A DNA stretch of 11,823 nt from Ekhidna sp. (GTDB lineage Bacteria; Bacteroidota; Bacteroidia; Cytophagales; Cyclobacteriaceae), in contig JABSPG010000077.1 in assembly GCA_013214445.1 (NCBI GenBank), positions 1 to 11,823 of the forward strand. Direction: 5' to 3'. The position numbers and the translations under genes are program-made. The notes beneath the pieces are model-generated. The model did not search any database. It saw only the letters and a list, made by a program, of their open reading frames with translations, and was not told the DNA's origin. This document shows positions 5,597-11,823 of the stretch, in pieces. Positions within the stretch are counted from its first letter, which is position 1, and each line of letters begins with the position of its first letter.

Positions 5597-7958
5597 AGAA
5601 GTAAAGTGTCATCATTGCGGTGACCCTTGTGATGAGACATCAATTGTAAGTGAAGAGCACCACTTTTGTTGCTATGGATGCAAAGCAGTGTTCGAACTGC
5701 TTGATCAAAGTAACTTAAAAGGCTATTATTCTGATACAAGCATTGAAAACAAGTCTTTATCAGAAATCAAAGCCGAACGCAAGTATGCTTTTTTAGATAA
5801 TGAGGATATTCAAAAGCAGCTGTTGCGCTTTAAAAGCGAAGAAGTTTCGCTAATCAATCTTTTTCTACCCGGTATTCATTGTAGTTCTTGTATTTACCTT
5901 CTGGAACATTTACCTAAGCTGGAAAATGCAGTGCTAAGATCTGAGGTCAATTTTGTCAAGCGTCAAGTAACGATCACTTTTGATCACAATAAGATTTCTT
6001 TAAAATCACTAGCTGTTTTGTTGTCTCAGCTTGGGTACCCCCCAGGAATATCGCTTGACAGCCTAGACAAGACAAAGAAGGAAGTCTCTAAATCTAATGT
6101 TGGAACCAAGATTGCGGTTGCAGGATTCTGCTTCGGAAATGCCATGCTTATGAGCATGCCCGAGTATTTGGATCAGAATTTTTTGTTAACAGAGGATTTC
6201 AAGACAGTCTTTAACTGGATCAACCTTGTGTTGGCCTTTCCGGTATTGCTGTATTCGGCAAAGGACTATTTCCAGAAAGCATGGAAAGGTATCGTATATG
6301 CCAATTTGAATATCGATGTGCCAATCGCTTTAGGAATTTTGACACTGTTTGGTCGCAGTGCATATGAGATCATTTCAGGGGTTGGAATGGGGTATGTAGA
6401 CTCACTAGCAGGCCTGGTATTCTTCTTACTCATCGGGAAATGGTATCAAGGAAAAACGTACCAGGCTTTGTCCTTTGATAGAGATTTTACTTCCTATTTT
6501 CCTGTTTCGGTCACCTGTAAGGTAGGAGAGGAGGAAGTGCAACGATCTCTTAAGGAATTGAAGAAAGGAGATGTCGTTATCATCCATAATGATGAACTTA
6601 TTCCCGCTGACGGTACACTTAGGCATGGTCAAGGAAATATAGATTACAGCTTTGTGACTGGGGAATCTAAGCCGGAACGTCGCAAAATTGGACAGCAAGT
6701 TTATGCAGGTGGACGGCAAAAAGGAGGTGAGCTAGTTGTTGAGTTGACGGAAACGGTCAATAACAGTGAGCTAACTAGCGTGTGGAATTCCCAATCCTTT
6801 CAGAAGCAGGGTCAGGTAGATTTGCATACTTGGGTCGATAAGATTAGCAAGTATTTTACATTGACAATAATTCTTCTTGCGATCGGGACAGGTGTTTATT
6901 GGTGGTTTAATGATGCATCTGTTGTATGGAATTCAGTTACGGCCGTTCTCATAGTGGCATGTCCATGTGCCTTGGCTTTGGTTTTGCCGTTTGCCTATGG
7001 GCATGCAATGCGTAAGCTTGGAAAAGAAGGCTTATACTTAAAAAATGCCGAGGTTATTGAATCTTTGGCGAAAGTTTCTGGTGTCATCTTTGATAAAACG
7101 GGTACCCTTACCACTACTGAGGCTGGAATTTCTTATGAGGGCGATCAGATGAATAGTCATGAAATGGCCTCTTTGAAATCTGCTGTTGGTAATTCTGCAC
7201 ATCCGCTGAGCAGGTTGATTCATGCAGAACTTCCGGATTGTCAAAAGCTGCCCATATCAGAATTTGTGGAAGAAACTGGAAAGGGTTTTGTTGCAGAAGT
7301 AGATGGTATTCAAGTAAAGGTTGGTTCAGCGGATTATCTACAAGTGACGTCAGATGAATCAGCGCTAAACGAATCTCAGGTATACATCAAGGTTGGCGAT
7401 GCTGTAGGTAGATTCATTATTGAATCAGTGTATAGGAAAGGCATTTTTGGGATGCTTGATCGGTTAAAAGGGAGTTACTCTTTGGCACTGTTGTCAGGAG
7501 ATAATAGTGACGAAAAGGCAAAGCTCTCTCCTTATTTCGATGAAGTTTATTTCAATCAGAAACCAATGGATAAGCTCAATTATCTAAAGGCGGAGGAAGC
7601 AGACCAGCTGATGATAGGTGATGGCCTCAACGACGCAGGGGCGCTCAAGGAGGCTGCAGTAGGATTAGCTATTTCTGAAGATATTCATCAATTCTCACCA
7701 GCGTGTGATGGTATTATGTCGTCAGAGCGGATGACAGAACTTCCTGGAGTCTTACAATTCTCAAAAAGTGTCATTAAAATTGTTTTTGTGGCCTTTGCTA
7801 TTTCTTTTTTATACAATATTGTAGGCCTTAGTTTTGCAATTACTGGATATTTAACGCCACTTATTTCAGCCATATTAATGCCCATCAGCTCAGTTACAGT
7901 TGTGGGATTTGTCACGCTTTTTACCATGTCTGTAGGAAACAGATACTTCAAAAAATGA
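5577..7958 (+). CDS. ccoI: Cu+ translocating P1B-type ATPase, CcoI/FixI type
   Basis: A 793-residue P1B-ATPase. The N-terminus carries a cysteine-rich domain (CHHCGDPC 11-18 and FCCYGC 30-35) typical of CcoI/FixI, then an HMA domain with GIHCSSC (Cys102, Cys105). Membrane helices flank the actuator domain (TGES 361-364). The ion-path motif CPC is Cys462-Pro463-Cys464 (ACPCALAL), the phosphorylated Asp is Asp506 (DKTGTLT), the ATP-site HP pair is His542-Pro543 and the hinge is GDGLND (681-686), so every catalytic motif is intact. CcoI exports Cu(I) across the inner membrane for assembly of the CuB site of cbb3-type oxidase. Here it overlaps the stress-protein gene upstream by 20 bases and the CoA-transferase downstream by 4 bases (ATGA). 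The usual ccoS and oxidase genes do not follow. A role in copper export in general cannot be excluded, but the N-terminal cysteine domain argues for CcoI. Confidence 0.9.
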   Translation: MELLQAEEVKCHHCGDPCDETSIVSEEHHFCCYGCKAVFELLDQSNLKGYYSDTSIENKSLSEIKAERKYAFLDNEDIQKQLLRFKSEEVSLINLFLPGIHCSSCIYLLEHLPKLENAVLRSEVNFVKRQVTITFDHNKISLKSLAVLLSQLGYPPGISLDSLDKTKKEVSKSNVGTKIAVAGFCFGNAMLMSMPEYLDQNFLLTEDFKTVFNWINLVLAFPVLLYSAKDYFQKAWKGIVYANLNIDVPIALGILTLFGRSAYEIISGVGMGYVDSLAGLVFFLLIGKWYQGKTYQALSFDRDFTSYFPVSVTCKVGEEEVQRSLKELKKGDVVIIHNDELIPADGTLRHGQGNIDYSFVTGESKPERRKIGQQVYAGGRQKGGELVVELTETVNNSELTSVWNSQSFQKQGQVDLHTWVDKISKYFTLTIILLAIGTGVYWWFNDASVVWNSVTAVLIVACPCALALVLPFAYGHAMRKLGKEGLYLKNAEVIESLAKVSGVIFDKTGTLTTTEAGISYEGDQMNSHEMASLKSAVGNSAHPLSRLIHAELPDCQKLPISEFVEETGKGFVAEVDGIQVKVGSADYLQVTSDESALNESQVYIKVGDAVGRFIIESVYRKGIFGMLDRLKGSYSLALLSGDNSDEKAKLSPYFDEVYFNQKPMDKLNYLKAEEADQLMIGDGLNDAGALKEAAVGLAISEDIHQFSPACDGIMSSERMTELPGVLQFSKSVIKIVFVAFAISFLYNIVGLSFAITGYLTPLISAILMPISSVTVVGFVTLFTMSVGNRYFKK

Positions 7959-9211
7959 ATATAACAACGATCGAAGATGCACTGTCATTGATAAATGATG
8001 GTGATAATGTATTTATCCATAGCGCAGCTATGACACCATCTACCTTAGTAGATGGACTTAAAAACTTAGATGTAAAAAATGTAAACTTGATTCATATACA
8101 CACTGAAAGTGGAGCTGAGTATTTGAATGAAGATAAGTTCACAACTTACAGTTGCTTTGTAGGAGGGAATATCAGAAAACTGATTAATTCTAGCAATAAG
8201 GCAAACTATATACCGGTGTTCTTAAGTGAGATATATCAACTGCTGGAGCAAGGCGAGCGCAAGGTAGATGTGGCCTTATTGAAAGTTTCCCCTCCAGATC
8301 AGCACGGGTATTGTTCGCTTGGGGTATCTGTGGACGTTTCGCTGGCAGCAATTCGTGCCGCTAAACATATAATAGTTGAAATAAACGAACAAGTTCCTAG
8401 AGTACATGGCGATGGATTTATCCATATTTCTCAGATTGATAAAGCCATTGAAAGTACTACTGAAATGTATTCACCTGCTCCAAGAACGCTAAGTGAAGAA
8501 GAGATGCAAATAGGTAAGTACATAGCCGAACTCATTGATGATGGTTCTACCTTGCAGATGGGCATTGGAGGTATCCCTGATGCTGTTCTTTCTCAGCTTG
8601 GAAATCATAAAGATCTGGGAATCCATACAGAAATGTTTTCAGATGGAATTTTACCCTTAGTAGAGAATGGGGTTATTACAGGAAGGCATAAAAAGGTTCT
8701 TCCAGGAAAACTAGCTTCCTGTTTCGCATTAGGTTCAAGAAAACTATATGACTTCTTGGACGACAATCCGATAGTCGAATTCAAAGAAGCCTCATTCACC
8801 AATGACACAGCCTTGATTCGTAAGAACCCGAAAGTGGTGGCAATAAATAGTGCGATAGAAGTGGACTTGACAGGTCAAGTGTGTGCCGATAGTATTGGTA
8901 CCTATCAGTATTCTGGAGTAGGGGGGCAAATGGACTTCATCAGAGGTGCTGCACTGTCTCCGGGCGGGAAGCCAATCATTGCCATGACATCATCAACGAA
9001 GAAGGGACTATCTAAAATTAATCCTCTCTTGAAATCTGGTGCTAGCGTCACTACCACTCGTGCGCACGTCAGGTGGGTGGTGACTGAATATGGTGCTGTC
9101 AATCTATTTGGGAAAGATCTGTTAGAGCGCGCAAGACTACTGATCTCCATCGCCCACCCAGATCATAGAGAAGATCTGGAAAAGGCCATGAAGGAGCGAT
9201 ACGTTTCATAA
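7955..9211 (+). CDS. Acetyl-CoA hydrolase / class I CoA-transferase (4-hydroxybutyrate CoA-transferase-like)
   Basis: A 418-residue protein of the acetyl-CoA hydrolase/transferase family, which moves CoA between acetyl-CoA and a carboxylic acid (succinate, 4-hydroxybutyrate, butyrate or propionate, depending on the member) through a glutamyl-CoA intermediate. The N-terminal half contains VALLKVSPPDQHGYCSLGVS, typical of the family. The C-terminal half has MGIGGIPDAV, the catalytic Glu226 in GIHTEMFSDG, the glycine-rich GVGGQMDFIRGA and VVTEYGAVNLFGK near the end. Length is close to that of Clostridium 4-hydroxybutyrate CoA-transferase, but the acceptor acid cannot be fixed by eye. Its ATG overlaps the stop of the copper ATPase (ATGA at 7955-7958), so it is the last gene of the operon that begins at the stress protein. 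Placement under a possible low-oxygen promoter would fit a role in fermentative acyl-CoA use, as inference. The stop lies only 6 bases from the convergent thioredoxin stop. Confidence 0.9.
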   Translation: MNITTIEDALSLINDGDNVFIHSAAMTPSTLVDGLKNLDVKNVNLIHIHTESGAEYLNEDKFTTYSCFVGGNIRKLINSSNKANYIPVFLSEIYQLLEQGERKVDVALLKVSPPDQHGYCSLGVSVDVSLAAIRAAKHIIVEINEQVPRVHGDGFIHISQIDKAIESTTEMYSPAPRTLSEEEMQIGKYIAELIDDGSTLQMGIGGIPDAVLSQLGNHKDLGIHTEMFSDGILPLVENGVITGRHKKVLPGKLASCFALGSRKLYDFLDDNPIVEFKEASFTNDTALIRKNPKVVAINSAIEVDLTGQVCADSIGTYQYSGVGGQMDFIRGAALSPGGKPIIAMTSSTKKGLSKINPLLKSGASVTTTRAHVRWVVTEYGAVNLFGKDLLERARLLISIAHPDHREDLEKAMKERYVS

Positions 9212-9217
9212 GTCAAT

Positions 9218-9517
9218 CTAATTGGAAGCACTGGCGATTGCTTGTGCTAGCATATGTTTGGGGATAGCACCGGACTGTCTCCAAACTTGCTGTCCTTTTT
9301 TGAATAGGATGAATGTTGGTACACCTCTAACTTGGAACTTCTGAGCTGCTGCGGGGTTTTTGTCGATATCAACCTTGATGATTTTTGCTTTGTCACCAAT
9401 TTCGGATTTTAGTTCTTCCAGGACAGGTGCCATAGAATGACAAGGTCCGCACCAAGTTGCATGAAAATCAACCAGCACTGGCTGATCACTATTTATTAGT
9501 TCATTGAATTTTGACAT
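9218..9517 (-). CDS. Thioredoxin
   Basis: A 99-residue single thioredoxin domain without signal peptide, so cytosolic dithiol-disulfide reduction is expected. The active site is WCGPC (22-26, Cys23 and Cys26), the buried Asp is Asp17 (VLVDFHATW) and the cis-proline is Pro67 (GVPTF). It is slightly shorter than classical thioredoxins (~105-110) because the N-terminal strand/helix is abbreviated, but the fold appears complete. The start lies 23 bases after the stop of the membrane cyclase, so it is probably the last gene of that transcript. It faces the CoA-transferase tail to tail with a 6-base gap and no visible terminator between, so the two transcripts very likely overlap at their 3' ends. 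Confidence 0.93.
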   Translation of the reverse strand: MSKFNELINSDQPVLVDFHATWCGPCHSMAPVLEELKSEIGDKAKIIKVDIDKNPAAAQKFQVRGVPTFILFKKGQQVWRQSGAIPKHMLAQAIASASN

Positions 9518-9540
9518 GCATTAAAAACATCAAATGATGA

Positions 9541-10635
9541 TCAAATAGTTCTTATACTAACTAGCTCCATAGCGTTAGCTTTTCCTCGTAGATCTATTCT
9601 TCCTTTGGTATCTACAGAGTACTGTGCTAAGCTTAAGTTGTTTGCCAGATCACCAGAGATCAAGATACTGCTATCGAGTTCGTTGCACTTTGATTGAATA
9701 CGCGATGCTGTATTCAAGACATCTCCGGAGTAAGCAATCTCTCGCTTTACCACACCCATCTCACCAGCCATGACAAAACCTTGATGTAAGCCTGCCTTGA
9801 AGTTCGGTACGATTCCAAATTGTTCTTGGAAATAGTCTGATCTATTATTGATCAAAGTCTGAGATTGGAAGTAGGCATTGATGCAATTATCATTTCGTAC
9901 ACCAACCTTTTTTGGCCAACTAATCACAATTTCATCTCCCACATATTGATATATTTCACCTCGGTTTTTAAGAATAGCTGGGGTAATGGTTTTGAATGAC
10001 TCCTTTAGAAAATCAAAGTATCGTTCTTCTCCTAGTTGCTCTGCAATAGTGGTGCTCGATTTAAGATCAAGAAACATAAAAACCCTTTCTTCCCTGCTTG
10101 CATTGAAATACTTTCCCAACAAAAATTTCGCAAATACACCTGGTCCGTATTTGTCGCTAATTTGGAAAACTATGAAAGTGGTGAGAATGACAACCATCCA
10201 AAAGAAGAACGGAATTAAAAGACTTGGACTGCTATAGGCTTCACGTACTTCTGCCCAAGCTTGTGCACTCATAATTCCAAATTCCTGATTGTAGGTGTTG
10301 TTTATCAACACAACTGGGATACTTACGATATTAAAAAGCATTAAGTAGGTAAGTAGAATGCTTCTAAGCGTCCATCCATATGATTTTGTTCTGAGGTAGT
10401 TTTCCCAAAAGAAAACAACGGCACTTCCTCCAAGAATTCCGGCTAGTAAACCAGTGATTGCACTAACAAAAAAGCCCTGTAGAAAATCAATTTTTTCAAT
10501 ATCATAGCCCGCATCCCAGATGTAGTTTGCATCTATAATTGCACCCATTCCTATGATATAATTGGCTAAGGACACTATTGTCCAAGCAACGGTAATCCAG
10601 AGTACTTTTTTTAAGTGCGTTGCTATACCAGTCAT
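9541..10635 (-). CDS. Membrane-anchored class III adenylate/guanylate cyclase
   Basis: A 364-residue protein with about four N-terminal membrane helices (roughly 9-31, 51-77, 91-112, 139-160) and a C-terminal class III nucleotide cyclase domain (about 182-355). The metal-binding aspartates are Asp190 (VFMFLDLKSS) and Asp234 (YQYVGDEIV). The transition-state Asn and Arg are Asn308 and Arg312 (GDVLNTASRI). The residues that usually select the purine differ from textbook adenylyl (Lys/Asp) and guanylyl (Glu/Cys) pairs: the Lys position appears to be Gln230 and the Asp position a small residue near Ala301. The product nucleotide is therefore uncertain. It follows a receiver-only response regulator by 82 bases and precedes thioredoxin by 23 bases. 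A perfect inverted repeat lies just before the start codon. A cNMP-type domain occurs in the regulator at 2561-3607, but no direct link is shown. Confidence 0.88.
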   Translation of the reverse strand: MTGIATHLKKVLWITVAWTIVSLANYIIGMGAIIDANYIWDAGYDIEKIDFLQGFFVSAITGLLAGILGGSAVVFFWENYLRTKSYGWTLRSILLTYLMLFNIVSIPVVLINNTYNQEFGIMSAQAWAEVREAYSSPSLLIPFFFWMVVILTTFIVFQISDKYGPGVFAKFLLGKYFNASREERVFMFLDLKSSTTIAEQLGEERYFDFLKESFKTITPAILKNRGEIYQYVGDEIVISWPKKVGVRNDNCINAYFQSQTLINNRSDYFQEQFGIVPNFKAGLHQGFVMAGEMGVVKREIAYSGDVLNTASRIQSKCNELDSSILISGDLANNLSLAQYSVDTKGRIDLRGKANAMELVSIRTI

Positions 10636-10637
10636 TG

Positions 10638-10653
10638 CTCAATCATAATTGAG
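10638..10653 (-). promoter_or_regulatory. Perfect 6-bp inverted repeat abutting the cyclase start
   Basis: CTCAAT (10638-10643) and ATTGAG (10648-10653) are exact inverted copies around a 4-base centre, ending 2 bases before the cyclase ATG. A TATATTTA on the minus strand (10663-10656) resembles the TAnnTTTG -7 element with one mismatch, so the repeat would cover the transcription start. It could be an operator, or a hairpin that shields the start codon. Confidence 0.35.
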
Positions 10654-10717
10654 AATAAATATAAGCATTGAAGAAAATGCCCATGGGAAAAAATCGTTTA
10701 GGATTCTTGCAGAAACC

Positions 10718-11086
10718 TCATTGTTCTTTCACTAGCCCCAGGGATACTAACTTGTTCCTTAAATGGGTCTCCGTGTATGGTTTCGTAATAAAGGAGGTGT
10801 TTTTCATTGATTCAATGCTCCGGATAACTTCATGTTGATTATTCCCAGACAGGAATATGACAGGCACTTCGGAGGCTTTTCTTATCTCATCCGTCGCTTC
10901 AAGGCCTGTTTTTTCTCCTGCCAACTGAATATCCATGAGGATGCAGTCTACTGCTTTCCCTTGCATTATTGAGGAAAGGTCATCAGCAGAATCGAAGGTA
11001 TCGACTACCTGTCCTCCAATTTCTTGCACCATGAGTTCAAGAGACAAAGCTGTGATATAGTTATCCTCAAATATGATTACCTTCAT
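10718..11086 (-). CDS. Receiver-only response regulator
   Basis: A 122-residue stand-alone CheY-like receiver with no output domain. The acidic pair is Glu7-Asp8 (IIFEDN), the phospho-acceptor Asp52 (ILMDIQLAGEKTGLEA), the conserved Ser80 (VIFLSGNN) and Lys102 (ITKPYT). The loop after the phospho-Asp (GEKTGLEA) is typical of receivers that partner HisKA_2/HWE-type kinases. The gene overlaps the 3' end of just such a kinase by 20 bases, so it was translated with that partner. The partner's 5' end has been lost to an insertion sequence, so this regulator is probably orphaned unless another kinase phosphorylates it or the insertion sequence provides a promoter. The membrane cyclase lies 82 bases downstream. 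Confidence 0.9.
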   Translation of the reverse strand: MKVIIFEDNYITALSLELMVQEIGGQVVDTFDSADDLSSIMQGKAVDCILMDIQLAGEKTGLEATDEIRKASEVPVIFLSGNNQHEVIRSIESMKNTSFITKPYTETHLRNKLVSLGLVKEQ

Positions 11087-11393
11087 CCTTTGCTGGAAAT
11101 CTTACTTTAAAGCTAGTTCCTTTATATACCTGCCTATAAAGCTCTCCTTTCAATTGTTTAGAAAGCTGAGATATCATAGATAACCCAACTGATTTATAGC
11201 GATCATGTTTGATAATATCAAAACCTTTTCCTTCATCTTCTATGCTTAGGCAGTATTCGCCACCTTCCTTTAAAAACGAAACGCGCACTACACCTCCATT
11301 TTCAGCCTCATATGCATGCTTTATAATGTTGGAGATGCATTCATTCGTAATCAATCCTAAAGCAAGAATACTATCCACATCCATTTTGTGATC
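11067..11393 (-). pseudogene. Histidine kinase (HisKA_2/HWE type) remnant, 5' end lost to an IS3 insertion
   Basis: Only the C-terminal ATPase domain remains, about 108 codons. It shows the N-box LGLITNECISNIIKHAYE, G1 IEDEGKGFD, the lid/G2 region SVGLSMISQL and the final GTSFKVRFP, in the short style of HisKA_2/HWE kinases. The ATG at 11384 lies just before the domain and is not a natural kinase start. Three more codons (Asp-His-Lys) read back to 11393, and immediately beyond this a sequence starting TGTCTTGTCCTAG, the probable end of an IS3 element, brings an in-frame stop (TAG) on the minus strand. The phosphorylated His and the sensor part are therefore gone. The 3' end overlaps the receiver gene by 20 bases, showing the former operon. 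An ATPase fragment alone could still be translated, but signalling by it is unlikely. Confidence 0.8.
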
Positions 11394-11823
11394 TGTCTTG
11401 TCCTAGAATAGGTTGACCAAATTAGCTTAGTTTAAAGTTTAAATATTTGAAGATCATTTCCAAGAAGGATCTAATGGGATTGTAGTTCTGTGTGCTTGGT
11501 AGGGTGTTAGGAATCCACAACTTAGGTGTGGTCTAAAGTTATTGTAGAGGTTGATTGACTCTTTGATCCATTTGCTTGCTTGAGATCTATTTATGAATCC
11601 TTCACCGATATCAAATTCATCTTTAAGGATACCATTGACTCTTTCGGCTATTGCGTTTTCATATGGGTCATACTTAGTGGTCATACTTATGGAGATGTTA
11701 TGCTGTTCGAGAAGGTTTATATAATCTCTGTGACAGTACTGCAAACCTCTATCGGAATGATGAATGAGAGGATAGGAGTATTGTTTGTTTTTGAGGGCCA
11801 TTTTGAGGGCATTGATAGCGCTT
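11394..11823 (-). mobile_element. IS3-family insertion sequence, 3' part
   Basis: The element runs off the window on the right. Its inner boundary is placed at 11394 because kinase coding ends at 11393 and the bases from 11394 begin TGTCTTGTCCTAG, a plausible terminal inverted repeat with the TG end of IS3 elements. Between the transposase stop and the end lie 60 non-coding bases that include a tandem GTTTAAA (11430-11443). The other end and the target duplication are outside the window, so the boundary is inferred from one side only. Confidence 0.7.
11454..11823 (-). CDS. IS3-family transposase OrfB, C-terminal part (5' end outside window)
   Basis: This is the end of an rve-type DDE transposase that catalyses cut-and-join transposition of the element. 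The second catalytic Asp is in LIHHSDRGLQY and the catalytic Glu in ENAIAERVNGILKDEF. They are separated by 35 residues, the DD(35)E spacing of the IS3 family, and the typical C-terminus follows (YNNFRPHLSCGFLTPYQAH). The frame stays open through the last bases of the window (codons for S-A-I-N-A-L-K precede the internal Met at 11801), so that Met is not the true start. No frameshift or stop is seen in the visible part, so the element may be active. Confidence 0.93.
   Translation of the reverse strand, partial: SAINALKMALKNKQYSYPLIHHSDRGLQYCHRDYINLLEQHNISISMTTKYDPYENAIAERVNGILKDEFDIGEGFINRSQASKWIKESINLYNNFRPHLSCGFLTPYQAHRTTIPLDPSWK

Noticed and set aside
6426..6719. Minus-strand 97-codon frame inside the copper ATPase gene
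   Set aside because: It is a shadow of the ATPase reading frame; the conserved TGES region lies on the plus strand here.
11209..11391. Plus-strand 60-codon frame across the kinase remnant
   Set aside because: It is antisense to a clear ATPase domain and its translation resembles no protein.

Overview
The window looks like chromosomal DNA of a Bacteroidota bacterium, probably of the Cytophagales/marine 'Cytophagia' type. The reasons are a moderately low G+C content, TAnnTTTG-type (Bacteroidota sigma) promoter elements, few Shine-Dalgarno sequences, a response regulator that fuses a receiver to a CRP/FNR domain, and a CcoI/FixI-type copper ATPase with the double-cysteine N-terminal domain common in that phylum. 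This placement is inferred from gene style; there is no rRNA or marker gene here.

Layout. (1) Bases 217-2260, plus strand: a Tat-exported alanine-racemase-like gene broken by one in-frame TAA, whose open frame overlaps a secreted alpha/beta hydrolase by 14 bases. (2) Bases 2261-2560: no intact gene, but on the minus strand there is what looks like the decayed 3' end of a gene with one frameshift. (3) Bases 2561-5074, minus strand: a PAS histidine kinase followed by a REC-CRP/FNR response regulator. (4) A divergent control region around 5072-5126 with a FixK/FNR-like palindrome and promoter-like elements facing both ways. (5) Bases 5108-9211, plus strand: universal stress protein, CcoI-like Cu+ P-type ATPase and an acetyl-CoA hydrolase/CoA-transferase, all overlapping and almost certainly one operon. 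(6) Bases 9218-11393, minus strand, read right to left: remnant of a HisKA_2/HWE-type histidine kinase, receiver-only response regulator, membrane class III nucleotide cyclase, thioredoxin. (7) Bases 11394-11823: the 3' part of an IS3-family insertion sequence that has cut the 5' end off that kinase gene.

How it may work together. The central block (3-5) resembles a compressed FixL/FixJ/FixK oxygen circuit: the kinase PAS domain keeps the His and Arg positions of the FixL haem pocket at the same spacing, the receiver is fused to a FixK/FNR-like DNA-binding output, and a TGAC-N4-GTCA palindrome sits between the kinase promoter and the promoter of the stress-protein/copper-ATPase operon. CcoI supplies copper for cbb3-type high-affinity oxidase, which fits a low-oxygen response. 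This is inference from sequence and context. The right-hand block suggests a second signalling operon that lost its kinase and probably its native promoter to an IS insertion.
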